From Xanthoparmelia taractica (Eukaryota > Ascomycota > Lecanoromycetes > Lecanorales > Parmeliaceae), in the NCBI GenBank assembly GCA_033085395.1, contig MU853181.1, positions 310,001-374,000 on the forward strand: a DNA stretch of 64,000 nucleotides, in the 5' to 3' direction. A program made the translations under genes and the position numbers. Positions within the stretch are counted from its first letter, which is position 1. Each line of letters opens with the position of its first letter. The notes under the pieces were generated by a model. The model saw only the letters and a program-made list of their open reading frames with translations. It was not told where the DNA came from and searched no databases. This document shows, one piece after another, positions 42,534 through 53,491 of this stretch.

Positions 42534-44357
42534 GTGAAGCACTTTAAGCGCCTTAAGGGTATCAAGGCCATCTTGATGCAGATGTGCGACCGAGGACCTC
42601 CGTACATTCATTGTGATGTAACCGCCCCCCTAAAAACAAATCTCGAAGATTTTCTCGTAGAGAGAGCATTCGCAACACTGCATAATCTGGCCCCTTCTCC
42701 GAACAGAATGCAAGAATTACCTCTGGTCACACTAGACACGACATTGGGAGAGCTCTATGATCGAGGCAGCGGCGAGGTCGATGAAAGACGGATTGCGATG
42801 GTTGCATGCGCTGCCAATTCCGAAATTGCTCCCACTTCGAGGCTTCCTCGAAACACCAAGTATCTCTACCAGGACAGCACTTTCAGCACGAAACCGAAAG
42901 TTACTTCTCTCGAACAAAAAAAAGACATTCAACATGCGCTAGCAGTCAAATATCTATCACTCGTGGCACAACATGACGCTTTTGCTGCAGGCAACATGCC
43001 TGTGATATTGTTCAACGTCGACAATTCCGAAGGGAACGCAGCCCGTAGCAAGCAAGAAGCCGAAAAGACAATGCGCAGCCTAACAAACCCCCAGAGACCT
43101 TCGCTGATATTCCTTCCTGACCCCGAACATATATCGATGGTAGAAATTGAGGCCGACCTTTTGGCGACGAAAATGGAGTTGGATCAACTGGAAGGATTTC
43201 CTCTCGTCGTCGACCTTGACACGCATTATTTTCTTAATTCAAAGGCTGCATTATGTACTTCTGGCTTACCAACGTACGTCATTATGAGTTGAACGTCCAC
43301 TTTGAGTTATCACTTTCGTAGTTGCGCTACGTTCTTTGCGTATGGAGCCTGCTAGAGCGTCTCGTATGATTTCCCCAGAATGGCATGGCTGACCACGACA
43401 TTACCATTTAGTCCAAAATCTGTGTTACTGGAGTTGAACGACTTCAGCGTCGATCCTAGGTCTTGTTGCAACGTATGCAGATCAGACGCCAATAAAATGT
43501 CTATCTCATCAGATTGCTCGGGTCCCCGTGGCCAATGGTTAGAAAGTCACATTAGTCGTCTTCTGTCCCAAATATCTGAACAGCGACTTCCATTCGTCCT
43601 GAAAAACCAACAGACATTCGGAAGAGGCGGGACGTTCATGGTAGCTTCTCCTGAAGACCTATCAGAGCTCAAACGCACTCTTTCCACGCAAACTCTCCCA
43701 AAGCTCTTGTCTCAGGTTACTGCCTCCAACGCTCACTTGAAACCAGCAACGTTGATATTGAGTGAGATGATCACAAACACTTTAGGCGACTGGGGCCTTA
43801 CTTTTTTTGTCACTAGAGCGGGCGAGTGCATCTTCCTGGCTGTGACACAACAAATTGTCGACTCCACGAAAGCGTGGATCGGATCCACGATCTCCTACAC
43901 CGCGCAAGATAGCCTGAAGCAAAAGTTCACGCCCATTATGCAGGACATTGGGACTTGGCTGTACAAGTATGGCTACTACGGGCCTTGCGGCGCCGACATA
44001 TTGGAATCAGCTCCTAAAGATAATGACGGCAATGGATCCAGGACTTTGAACATTGTGGATTTGAACGTTCGGACCTCTGGTTCCCTTGTCCTGGGGCTTA
44101 TGAAAGGGCATTTCTCCGAACGAAGAGGCTTGCACGAAGCGAGCTCATTTTCCGTCAACGTAAAGATGGGAAGGGAGCATTTCATCAAGATCTTTGAAAG
44201 TCAGTTCCAAGAGGGCAAGATTGTCATCGTCTCATGGTACGAAGACATAGACTCTGGAGAGAGCTATGGTAAGGTAGTGATTGGAGCGCAGGACCAGCAA
44301 GAACTAGAGAAGCAAGTGGCGAAGGTCAAAGCATGTGCATCAGAAATCCACTTTTAG
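42534..44357 (+). CDS. ATP-grasp ligase (fungal solid-state-culture-specific type)
   Basis: A carboxylate-amine ligase of the ATP-grasp superfamily, resembling proteins annotated in Aspergillus as solid-state culture specific. Such ligases activate a carboxylate as acyl phosphate and couple it to an amine, often joining amino acids. Exons 42534-43273 and 43412-44357 give 561 residues. The pre-grasp domain ends at KAALCTSGLPT, joined across a 138-nt intron to PKSVLLEL. The ATP lysine is in LPFVLKNQQTFGRGGTFMV, and the metal-binding part is in GADILE and VDLNVRTSGSLVLGLMKG (Asp-x-Asn-x-Arg). Both halves are intact. An in-frame Met at 42573 is an alternative start. It is the last gene of the island and faces away from the permease pseudogene. 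Confidence 0.85.
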
Positions 44358-44760
44358 AGTCAGAGAAGTTTAACCGTTCAATGATCATGATAAGAAGCAG
44401 GCAATAGCATCCGTTGCGTAGGGTAGATTTCAAGTTCTATCTTCTTTCACAACCAAGATCATAAAAATCCAAGGCACCAGAGGTACCTAGGTAACGGTCG
44501 AGGGGCACGAGGGGCTAAAGTTAGGGCTAGGGTTACCAACATCATAATTTCAATATCGTATTAAACTCGATATATCTTAGTATAATATACTTTTTCTATT
44601 TTTTATTGATAAGTATAAAGTTCTAATCTAGCCCTAGCCCTAATGTTGCATATCCCACGGAGTTGCAGGGAATACGAGTATCTTTTTGTCGTATTGGGAT
44701 TCCCACGATATTTCTCCCAACTTCACTCGAGCCCAAGCTATAATACAGCTAAAAGTGACA
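44358..44760. other. Right border of island, AT-rich interval
   Basis: About 400 bp between the ATP-grasp stop and the NOP13 start. It contains the inverted-repeat element listed separately; the right end is the NOP13 promoter. No gene is seen. Confidence 0.45.
44521..44643. repeat. AT-rich element bounded by 12-bp inverted repeats
   Basis: TTAGGGCTAGGG at 44521-44532 is matched exactly in inverted orientation at 44632-44643. The 99 bases between are strongly AT-rich. This is the shape of a small MITE or a hairpin; I saw no clear target-site duplication. Confidence 0.55.
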
Positions 44761-45978
44761 ATGGGCCGCCAATCCACAACTATTGATCACGCAGTAACCA
44801 CCCCACCATTCTCTCCGTCTAGGAAGCGGAAGCGAGAAGATGCCACTACCGAAGAAATTGAAGTTGACGTGACCGCCCCGGAACCACCCTCCAAAAAAGC
44901 TCTTCGTAAGGCCAAGAAAAGCAAGGCCACCCCCGTCGCTCCAAAATCAGAGAAAAAGCATATTGCCGTGCAAGCGGATTCATTATCGGACGAAGAGGCT
45001 TCAGCCAATGCTCCGGCACCAGCGAAGCGCTCCGAATATGGCGTTTGGATTGGCAATTTACCCTGGACCACGACGAAAGCCGATCTACGCAGTTTCCTCA
45101 CCAAAGACACGGAGATATCAGACGACATGATAACGAGGTTACATCTGCCCGCGCCCAGCCAGAGTGTAGTTGCAAACTCAAGGCAGAGAATCAAACCTCA
45201 GAATAAGGGATTCGCCTACGTCGACTTCTCTACTGAAGCAGCATTGGCAGAGGCGCTGACACTTAGTGAGAAATTGCTTACGGGGAGGAGGGTGCTAATC
45301 AAGGATTCAAAGAATTTTGAAGGAAGGCCGGAAAGGACTAAAGAGCAGGAGACTGGAATTGCGAACAACGGAAAACCACCCAGCAAGCGTATATTTGTGG
45401 GAAACTTGGCCTTTGAGACTACAAGGCAGGATCTTGAAGAGCAGTTTTCAAGGTGTGGAGAGATGCTGGATGTGCACATCGCGACATTCGAGGACACGGG
45501 GAAATGCAAGGGGTATGCGTGGGTCGAATTTGCAGAACTGGAAGCCGGAGAGGCTGCCGTAAGAGGGTGGGTGAATTTTGAGCCAAAAGCCGACAGTGGA
45601 ATTGAAGACGAGGAGATTGCAGAGGCTTTGGCTGAGGAGGGTGACCTGAAGCCGAAGAAGAAGCCTAAGGTGAGGAAGTGGTGGGTCAATAAGTTGCATG
45701 GACGGCCTCTGAAATTGGAATTCGCCGAGGGTAAAGATGTAAGATATAAGAAGCGCTTTGGCAAGGATCGGAGTCTGAATATAGATGGAGCGAAGGCCGT
45801 GGATCTGGATCCAGGGGCGGAGGCACAGTCTAACTTAAAAGACCGAACCTCTTCTGACAAGAGACTTTCGAGGAAGTTTGATGCTAGAACGGTCAAGCCT
45901 GGTGCAGCTCTTGCAGCGGCTCCGCGGTTGACAGGAGGGATCGTCGAGAGTCAGGGGAAGAAGACCACGTTTACGTAG
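44761..45978 (+). CDS. NOP13: Nucleolar RNA-binding protein Nop13
   Basis: A two-RRM nucleolar protein associated with pre-60S ribosome assembly. It is a single exon of 405 residues. The N-terminus is basic and disordered (SPSRKRKRED, KKALRKAKKSKA). RRM1 starts at YGVWIGNLPWTTTKADLRSF, with its RNP1-like NKGFAYVDF. RRM2 starts at KRIFVGNLAFETTRQDLEEQ, with CKGYAWVEF. The insert with WWVNKLHGRPLKLEFAEG after RRM2 and a basic C-terminus ending in GKKTTFT are typical of the family. The start at MGRQSTTID is preferred to an ATG 25 codons upstream, which lacks family support. It is the first core gene right of the island. Confidence 0.92.
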   Translation: MGRQSTTIDHAVTTPPFSPSRKRKREDATTEEIEVDVTAPEPPSKKALRKAKKSKATPVAPKSEKKHIAVQADSLSDEEASANAPAPAKRSEYGVWIGNLPWTTTKADLRSFLTKDTEISDDMITRLHLPAPSQSVVANSRQRIKPQNKGFAYVDFSTEAALAEALTLSEKLLTGRRVLIKDSKNFEGRPERTKEQETGIANNGKPPSKRIFVGNLAFETTRQDLEEQFSRCGEMLDVHIATFEDTGKCKGYAWVEFAELEAGEAAVRGWVNFEPKADSGIEDEEIAEALAEEGDLKPKKKPKVRKWWVNKLHGRPLKLEFAEGKDVRYKKRFGKDRSLNIDGAKAVDLDPGAEAQSNLKDRTSSDKRLSRKFDARTVKPGAALAAAPRLTGGIVESQGKKTTFT

Positions 45979-46231
45979 AGTATGAGGATTACTGCCAGGA
46001 AAGCTGGTATCTGCGGAGCTCTTAAAATCCCCAAAGAATCAAAACCTTGACGCTGGGGACCAGCATTTCTCCATGTCACTGTCGATCTCACCTACGTGAT
46101 TCTTTATAATAGGATTGAGAAAAGGGATTCCTTGAGTGCAATTCCACCATTGGCAGTCAGTCTCCGACGCCTCAGGTCACTTCGCCCTGAACCACACCAA
46201 CCAAACCCACGATTTGTGCGGATCTCCCTAA

Positions 46232-47193
46232 TTACTGCTTTGCATCTTCAGCTGATGATGACTTCCATTGTCCCACAATGCCAGCTTGAAATCCTTTCAC
46301 GCCATTGCTCAGCACAATTATTTCATCACATTTGACGCTACTCCCCGTCACCACTCCTTCTTCACATAGCCCCTTCTCCAGCGCCCATCGCCTAGTCGTT
46401 CCAAGATTCCCTCCACATCCCGCTGCTGGTGTGATCCACTTGTTTTCGCGCCAGAAGTATGGCGTAAATCTACACCCCTCCATAATTTCCCAGCGGTCAT
46501 TGACGATAAGAACCTCTAGCTGTAATTGAACCCCATTGAGGACGAGGTCTGCGGGACCAGCGGGAGTAAGGGCTAGAGCTTGATCGTAGTGGCGGCGGTT
46601 TGATGTCTTATGCCGTGTGAACAGATTTGGAGTCACCTTGTCAAATGTTACAAAGACGCGCCATCGTAAGTATGAAGCACTCAGAACAGGATCGGCAATG
46701 GTGGACAAGGACCTAGGATAAAGCTGCGATGCTGTATCATCGACTGGTGGGCAAGGTATTCTATCTATGGTAGCAGGCCAGGGATGGGGCCTTTTTGATG
46801 TGATGGTAAATTGACCATTGGCGGAAAATGCAATGCGAAGCTGAGACACTGTCAGAAATACCGGATCCTTGGGAATCGCGTATATCGTACCATGAGAGGA
46901 GCCGCGTAAGTCCGATCATTGTGCTCGCTTTGCAAGTGGTCATGTAGCATATCTAGGAGCTCTTTAAAAGCTTTAGGCCCTTCGAGTAGAGAAGTGTCCC
47001 AGCCAAACGCCTTGGCTGAAGCCAGCATGCGTTCTTGGTGATAGCTAAGCATGTAGAACTGAACAGGTGATGCGCCCAACGTGCTCTTAACGATGGTATT
47101 GATCGAGGTATTCTCCTGGCTGTAGAGCAATTTTGCGTCGCTGCGTATGGTAGATATTATATCAAAATTATCGGAGGTAGTAGGGACAATCAT
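46232..47193 (-). CDS. Class IV PLP aminotransferase / aminodeoxychorismate lyase-like
   Basis: A fold-type IV PLP protein. The fungal relatives are annotated as aminodeoxychorismate lyase (p-aminobenzoate for folate) or branched-chain aminotransferase-like. Exons 46891-47193 and 46232-46840 give 303 residues. Seen are YMLSYHQERMLASAKAFGW at the N-terminus, FTRHKTSNRRHYD, which includes the PLP lysine position, EVLIVNDRWEIMEGCRFTPY, and GGNLGTTRRWALEKGLCEEG. The end has IIVLSNGVKGFQAG. The 50-nt intron must end at CAG before CTTCGC (46841) to keep frame and give PLMLRIAFSANG; the nearer AG breaks the frame. The exact reaction is inferred from family only. Confidence 0.86.
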
Positions 47194-47699
47194 GCTTTTA
47201 GCACGCTACTATATTTTCCAGATGATAGCGTTTACTATGAGTATGGGATGCTACCCATTACCTTGCGCGAGAGGCGACAGGAGCTCTCCCCATGGACTGG
47301 CAGTTTTGAAGAAAAAGAGCCATTAGCTCATGTGGTGGCTCGTATTGACTGCATTGTCTCAAATCTGATATCACATTATACAATTGGTCGAGCCCAATGT
47401 AGTTATAGTGCCAGACCTAGCGACTGACGCCATGTTGGTCTAGGATATTGCCCAGTAATTGTTTTAGATGCAGAAACTGGAAAAGCGAAGCAGTGGACTG
47501 TTGACGTATTTATACCTCCAGCGCTAGCGTAGCGGAGCTCTCGCCTCGCCAAAATTTCGAGACCAGCTCCCCCAAGTTCCTCATACGGCCATTTCTTATT
47601 CTCCGACTACGAATAGGGTATTGTATTTCAGAATTTCTCTATATGACACGCATCTAAACACTGTCTGGCCGTCCTTTCCTTATATTAACTAACAGCATC
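47194..47699. promoter_or_regulatory. Divergent intergenic region PabC-like / TOM70
   Basis: About 500 bp between divergent start codons, with no gene seen. Confidence 0.4.
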
Positions 47700-49992
47700 A
47701 TGTCCTCCGAACCTGTACCAATACCTGGCTCTAGTACGAACCTTGGCACCTCCTCCCTTTCCTCTGATGCGTCATCGCTGCCTCTCTGGGATCGTTTATC
47801 GACATGGGCATCTGAGAACAAGGCTGTAGTATACACAATCGCTGGTGTCGCGGTGGCTGTCTCTGGGGCGGGGGTGGCATACTACGTTTCGAATCCCAGA
47901 AAAGGGTCGAAAGAGGCAGCTGCAGAGGACAAGAAGCGATTGAGTAAAAAGGAGAGGAGAAAAGCGAAGCAGGAAAAAGAAAAAGAGAAAGAGAAGAGCG
48001 CGCCTGAAGCTGAAGCACCCCAGGAAAAGCCTAAAGAAAAGTGTAAGTGGAAATCAACGAAAATGGAGCCCAAAGGGATGTTAATTCTTTGGAAGCACAA
48101 GCAAGGCAATCCACGGTTGAGGCCGATCCATTAGAAGGTGTACCCCGAATAGATGAAAACAATGTCGAATCCTTATCCGAACAAGTAACAAGTGCCCTTA
48201 CTAGAACCTCTTGCATGCCTGGCTGACTTTCTTCAGGAGCGGAAAGAGTATGCTACGAAGTTGAAGATCGCCGGCAACAAGGCGTATGGCGACAAGAGCT
48301 ATAACGACGCCATCGAGCTGTACGGGAAGGCCGTTCTTTGCAAGCCAGACCCAATATTTTATTCGAACCGAGCCGCTTGCTATAATGCGCTTGGGAGCTG
48401 GGAAAAGGTCGTCGAAGATACTACAGCTGCCATCAGCCTAGACAATGAATACGTCAAGGCGTTGAACAGGAGGGCGAATGCATACGAGCACCTCGAGAAG
48501 TACAGCGAAGCTCTCCTGGACTACACGGCGAGCTGCATAATTGATGGATTCAAGAACGACCAAAGCGCGCAGAGTGTGGAACGATTGCTGAAAAAGGTGG
48601 CCGAAGCCAAGGGCCAAAAAATACTTGAAGGCAAGGAGAAAAAATTACCGAGCCCGACATTTGTGACGAATTACCTACAGAGTTTCAGACCACGGCCACC
48701 ACCAAAAGGCTTGGAAGAGGCTGCGGAGTTGGATGATGAGAGCGGCAAGGGCCGACTAAGGGCAGGGTTGATTGCTATGGGCAAAAAGACTGGCGAAGGC
48801 TATGAGGCTGCATCCGCGGCTTTTGACAAAGCCCTGGAGCTTGGCGATCTCGGTGAACATGAGGCATTCGCGTACAACATGCGTGGGACATTTAGATATC
48901 TACGAGGCGAGAACAAAGATGCCCTCGAGGATCTTACACGGAGTGTGGAGCTCCAGCCGACGCTGACCCAGAGCTACATCAAGAGGGCAAGCATGCATCT
49001 CGAGCTCGGTGAGTTTAAGCGCTGATAAGCTTACAAGTCGAGATACAACGTACTGACTGCAGTAGGAGAGCGAGACGCTGCTGCGGATGACTTCAAGCAA
49101 GCAACGGAGCAACAGAAAGAGGACCCTGACATCTACTATCATCGAGCTCAGCTCCATTTCATTCTGAGCGAATTCGCAGATGCAGCCAGGGACTACCAAA
49201 AATCGATCGACTTGGATAAGGACTTCATCTTCTCTCACATCCAGCTTGGAGTGACCCAGTATAAAATGGGCTCAATCGCTTCATCGATGGCGACATTCAG
49301 ACGGTGCATCAAGAACTTTGACAAAGTGCCTGACGTCTACAACTATTATGGAGAGCTACTCCTGGACCAGCAAAAGTATCAAGAAGCTGTGGAGAAATTC
49401 GACACAGCGGTAGAGATGGAGAAGCAGACGAAGCCCCTAGGTATGAATGTGTTGCCACTAATCAACAAAGCACTGGCTCTGTACCAGTGGAAGCAAGACT
49501 TCCAAGAAGCAGAAAAATTGTGCCAAAAAGCACTCATTAGTATAGTTCCCTTTGCTTTGTCCACAGGTGGTCTGAAGCTGATATAGATATAGTCGATCCT
49601 GAATGCGATATCGCTGTAGCCACGATGGCTCAGCTGCTGCTGCAACAAGGCAAGGTTACGGAGGCGCTTAAGTATTTTGAAAGAGCCGCAGAGCTCTCGA
49701 GAACAGAGGCTGAGATCGTCAACGCCTTGTCATACGCCGAGGCCACGAGAACACAATTAGAGGTCCAGGAGAAATATCCTCAGCTTGCAGGCCGACTGGT
49801 ACGTACATTCTCGGAGCAAGTCCGTCTTTTCCGGCCCAGTGCAAGAGTGGTGAATTATGTCTCGAGAACAGAAGGCTCTCGAAACCCCTTTAGGCTCTCT
49901 CATTGATATGATTTTGGCCTTGGAGAGGAAAAGCTGACTTGAACACTTTACAGCAGGGTATGGGGGCTAATATGGGAGGACCAATGCGATGA
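47700..49992 (+). CDS. TOM70: Mitochondrial import receptor Tom70
   Basis: Outer-membrane receptor that docks Hsp70/Hsp90-bound carrier precursors. Six exons (47700-48042, 48096-48184, 48237-49008, 49066-49539, 49593-49798, 49954-49992) give 640 residues. A single N-terminal TM anchor lies at residues 43-63 (VVYTIAGVAVAVSGAGVAYY), followed by a Lys/Glu-rich linker. TPR repeats begin at KLKIAGNKAYGDKSYNDAIE and continue through AFAYNMRGTFRYLRGENKDA and YYHRAQLHFILSEFADAARD to MAQLLLQQGKVTEALKYFE. Exon 2 (89 nt) encodes IDENNVESLSEQ, needed for the conserved approach to TPR1 and easy to miss. The 39-nt last exon gives LQGMGANMGGPMR, the usual Gly/Met-rich end. All junctions keep frame. Confidence 0.93.
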
Positions 49993-50598
49993 TAGCAATG
50001 CATACAAACATCGCGAATCTTGGTGATGCCTTTCCTGTAGAAGAGGGTTACCCTATCAGCATGGAGTACCGAGTCGAAACTAGGTAGCCAATTCTCCACT
50101 TTTGATATTTCTCCAGCGACCTTTCCGTTGGATGCAAGCTTACCTTGCAACATTGTATTATACACTGTTTGAAACCTTCATATGGAGCTTGATATGACAA
50201 GCATAATGCAAATACTCCTTATTATCACTAAGAAGAGTACTGATGAACGAGAGCCTCGGACTTCGCGGGAGACACGCCGTGGCGTGGAAGACAAATCAGG
50301 CTTAGTCTTGTGCTAAGCCCCGGTAGCCGAAAAAGAATCTTGAAGAGACCGGAAAGATGTCATCAATCCTGCACATGCCACCGTTTCCCTTACCTCTCGC
50401 ATGATATGATACATCTTTTGATGCTGGCCATCTCATAATCATCCATGTGCAGCCAGCCTCCCCAACACCCTTCGACGCATGTCCGCACCTTTCCTTCCGG
50501 CGTCGGTGCCTGATCTAGCGCCACAGCTCTCATATTTTTTTATACACTCCTTTACGAGTGTCCTCGTTCAAGGACAGCTTGTGCACCGATAACCGACC
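49993..50598. other. Intergenic region TOM70 / Barentsz
   Basis: About 600 bp of 3' flank and promoter; a small minus-strand frame is unsupported. Confidence 0.45.
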
Positions 50599-52737
50599 AT
50601 GGGGGCTCCACGCCAGAAAAACCTCATCAAGAGCAGAAGAAGGGTTGAGGATGACGGAGAGGAGGAAGAGGGTTCTGTGGCGGCTGGTGTGGAGGAGGAC
50701 TCATTGAGCGAAGGATCTGCCATAAGCGACGCGGACGACGATGCAGATGCTGAAGGAAGCGATGGCAGTGATTCGTCCTCACCTCAGGCAGATCTAAAAA
50801 AAGTTGCAGTAGCTAATGGACACCGTGATCGGCTTTCAAACCCTGCACCACAGTCTAGATCGGCCCCGTCAAAATCTCCTTTGGCTACCACGAGGACCGA
50901 TACAGAAGCAATGCTGAACGGACTGAAAGTCTCGGGCGAGATGGAAGATGAAGGCACAAATTTCGAAGACCTGGTACAACAGCCAGAAGGGGAACCGCAA
51001 CAGGGCAGCATGCATCCAGAACAAGCTGAAGCATTTACGTCGGACAGCGTAGGGGAGCGAAGGCGACGAGAGCATGAAGAATACAAAAAGAAAAGGGATG
51101 CGGATCCAGCCTTCGTCCCCAATAGAGGCGTATTCTTCATGCATGATCATCGATCTGCTGCGCCAGGCCAGAATGGCTTTAGACCTTTCGGTAGAGGTCG
51201 AGGAAAAGGGCGAGGGCCGATGGGAGGTCCTTATCCGCCATTCAGGTATGCTCAAGTGTAAATTGTCATCTAGAATGGAAATGGCTTACTAGCAAGCAGA
51301 GACCCGCAGCCGCTAGGACCCGCAGATGCACCTTGGGCTCACGATCTCCATGAGACTGTCACACAGCCCAGTACGCAGATGGAAACCGAACAAGGAGTGT
51401 CCTTCGATACCAGTATACAGGACCGACAAAATGGGAGATCTTCTCCAACCAAGTCCCAACCACCGAATCGATCGTTTTCGAAAACGACAATGATTGGAAA
51501 CGTTCAGATCAGGGTGTTACTCAAGGGCATGTCGGATGCAATAACATACCCCGCCGTACCCGTAAATCAGCATACTCGTCTTCCTCATCATCGCCCACCA
51601 CTTCGTCGAGACAAACCTGTCAAGATCTCCTTGCCCGAAATGCCTATCCGGTATGTCTTTCCGTCGTTGGAGAGGTCGTTCATATTCATTCCTCGAGCCA
51701 TGCGACCCAATCAGCAAGGTTTTGGTAGAATACGGGGCAGAGGAAGCTTTGGTGGAGGATATAGTGCTTTCGGTGGACTTTCCAGCAGGAGGACGAGTGC
51801 CTATGCTGGAAGCGCTTATTCGCCAAGTGCGGCCTTGAGTAGAAGGTCCTCACTTGCGCGAGAGGTTGCGGTGGAAGGTATCATTGCGCCAGGAGGTGCA
51901 GCTCTACCGCGACCTGCACCAGTGGTCCGACTGCCTCCAGCAGCCGAGCAGATGCAAGCCTCTGGTCAACAGCCTGCGACTACTCTGAACATGGCTCCGA
52001 CGGTCAACCTTCCTCAGCCATCAGCCTACCCACTCCCTCAGAAGCCTACGCTCCGCGAGAACCGCCCAGCAGCCCTACCGATGCACCATCCGAAACCAGA
52101 ACGAACGCTGCAAGTTGCAGACATTGATTCTCCTGCTACTCTCGAGTTCAATCCACCTCAGCAACAACAGCAACTGCCATTTCATCAGCAGGTACCAACA
52201 CAGATTACCGGTCAAGCGTATCCGCAAGACGTCCAGTATCCCCATTCTCGACATCCATCTCATCCTAGTCAAGCGTCTGGTGGTACCCCTTTGCCTCAAA
52301 TACCCGAAAGAGCTATCCACGCCCAACCGTTCCAACCCTACCCTTACCAGCAACCGCAGACCTTCTACCCACCGCATTTTCCTCAGCCTGTCTACTTCTA
52401 TCCTCATCCCGACCAAGCTGGGGGAGCTCCTTCTGCCGCAGCTCCAGCTTTCGTGCCTGGTCAGCCTTACCATTATCCTATCCCTATCGTCTCTGGCCCG
52501 CCACCGCCACCGCCACCGCCGGCAGAGCCGACCACACAAGCAGGCACTGTCGCTCATGAGAGCAATGGAATGGTTTATTACTACGACTCTACACAACTTC
52601 CTGCGCCTGCGGACACTACACCTCCTTATCCTCCAGCAGGATATGCTGTGCCGCCACCTGCTGGAGTCATGGGCGTGGGTGGAATGATGACGCCCCCTAT
52701 CTTTTATGCGCCGCCTCCAGGTTACTATTCACAATAA
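50599..52737 (+). CDS. Barentsz/CASC3-like EJC protein (Btz domain)
   Basis: Fungal Btz-domain proteins bind eIF4AIII as part of the exon-junction complex and act in mRNA localisation or decay. Exons 50599-51245 and 51300-52737 give 694 residues. The N-terminus is acidic (EDDGEEEEGS, DADDDADAEGS). The Btz core lies around residues 150-230: ERRRREHEEYKKKRDADPA then FVPNRGVFFMHDHR, continuing after the 54-nt intron to DPQPLGPADAPWAHDLH. A conserved fungal block follows (TTMIGNVQIRVLLKGM, RLPHHRPPLRRDKPV, ERSFIFIPRAMRPNQQGFGR). The second half is Pro/Gln-rich, low complexity, with a run of nine prolines (GPPPPPPPPPAEP). The start is the first ATG after the leader. Confidence 0.9.
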
Positions 52738-53491
52738 AAAGGCTGCTGATCGTCGACATGGTGGCTGCGAGTGCTCTTTGTCCTAGTTATTTAGCGTGTC
52801 CGTGATGCATTTCCAGCGTGCACTTTTCAATAAGTAACTACCTTGTAATCGAGTTCTTGGTGTACTTGATAGTTCTTTTCTACTCCCGTTGGTTTTCTTA
52901 GTGTATAAGCAAACGGTCGGTTCTCGATAGGGAGAAACCGATCTGTGGCGCGAGCTGTTTGGCTTCCCTGATTAAGCCTCATCGAAGCATTCAAGCATAG
53001 GTATGTTCCTTAGCTCAGACCCTTGTGTCAGATACATGATAACTACTGAGTGGATGCCACAAGTTCACATGGAATCCCTTGCGTAGCTATACCCCCAACT
53101 TGGAGTGCTGTCTCGGAGGGAACGGCGTTCTACGGTGAATAGATTTGACCCATGATAGAGATCTTCACATCGACAGTAGTGTTGTAGTAGCCTTCTTCAA
53201 AAGGTAGTGAATGCGAGAAGTGGAGTGTTAATGGAATGATTATGTAATCCAGGCAGCGATTTCCTCCGTAACTTCCCCCACTCTTGCTCCTTAAACTACT
53301 TCATCACCTTACTCCTCTTTCAACCCACCATCATCAACTTGATCCATTACGACAAGTGTATGCTACACTCAAAGTATCTATCATTAAGAAGCTACACAGC
53401 TTCTCTATCTCAACCTTCTGACTGACTCTTATCTTCAACACCTAAGACCAGCTCTCGTCATCGACAGAGCTACTCCGAATCACTGCTGACA
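52738..53491. other. Intergenic region Barentsz / NBR1
   Basis: About 750 bp with no supported gene. The last 200 bases are CT-rich, like a fungal promoter or leader. Confidence 0.45.

Noticed and set aside
45216..45896. Long antisense open frame over NOP13
   Set aside because: A mirror of GC-rich coding sequence with low-complexity Ser/Leu composition, not a gene.
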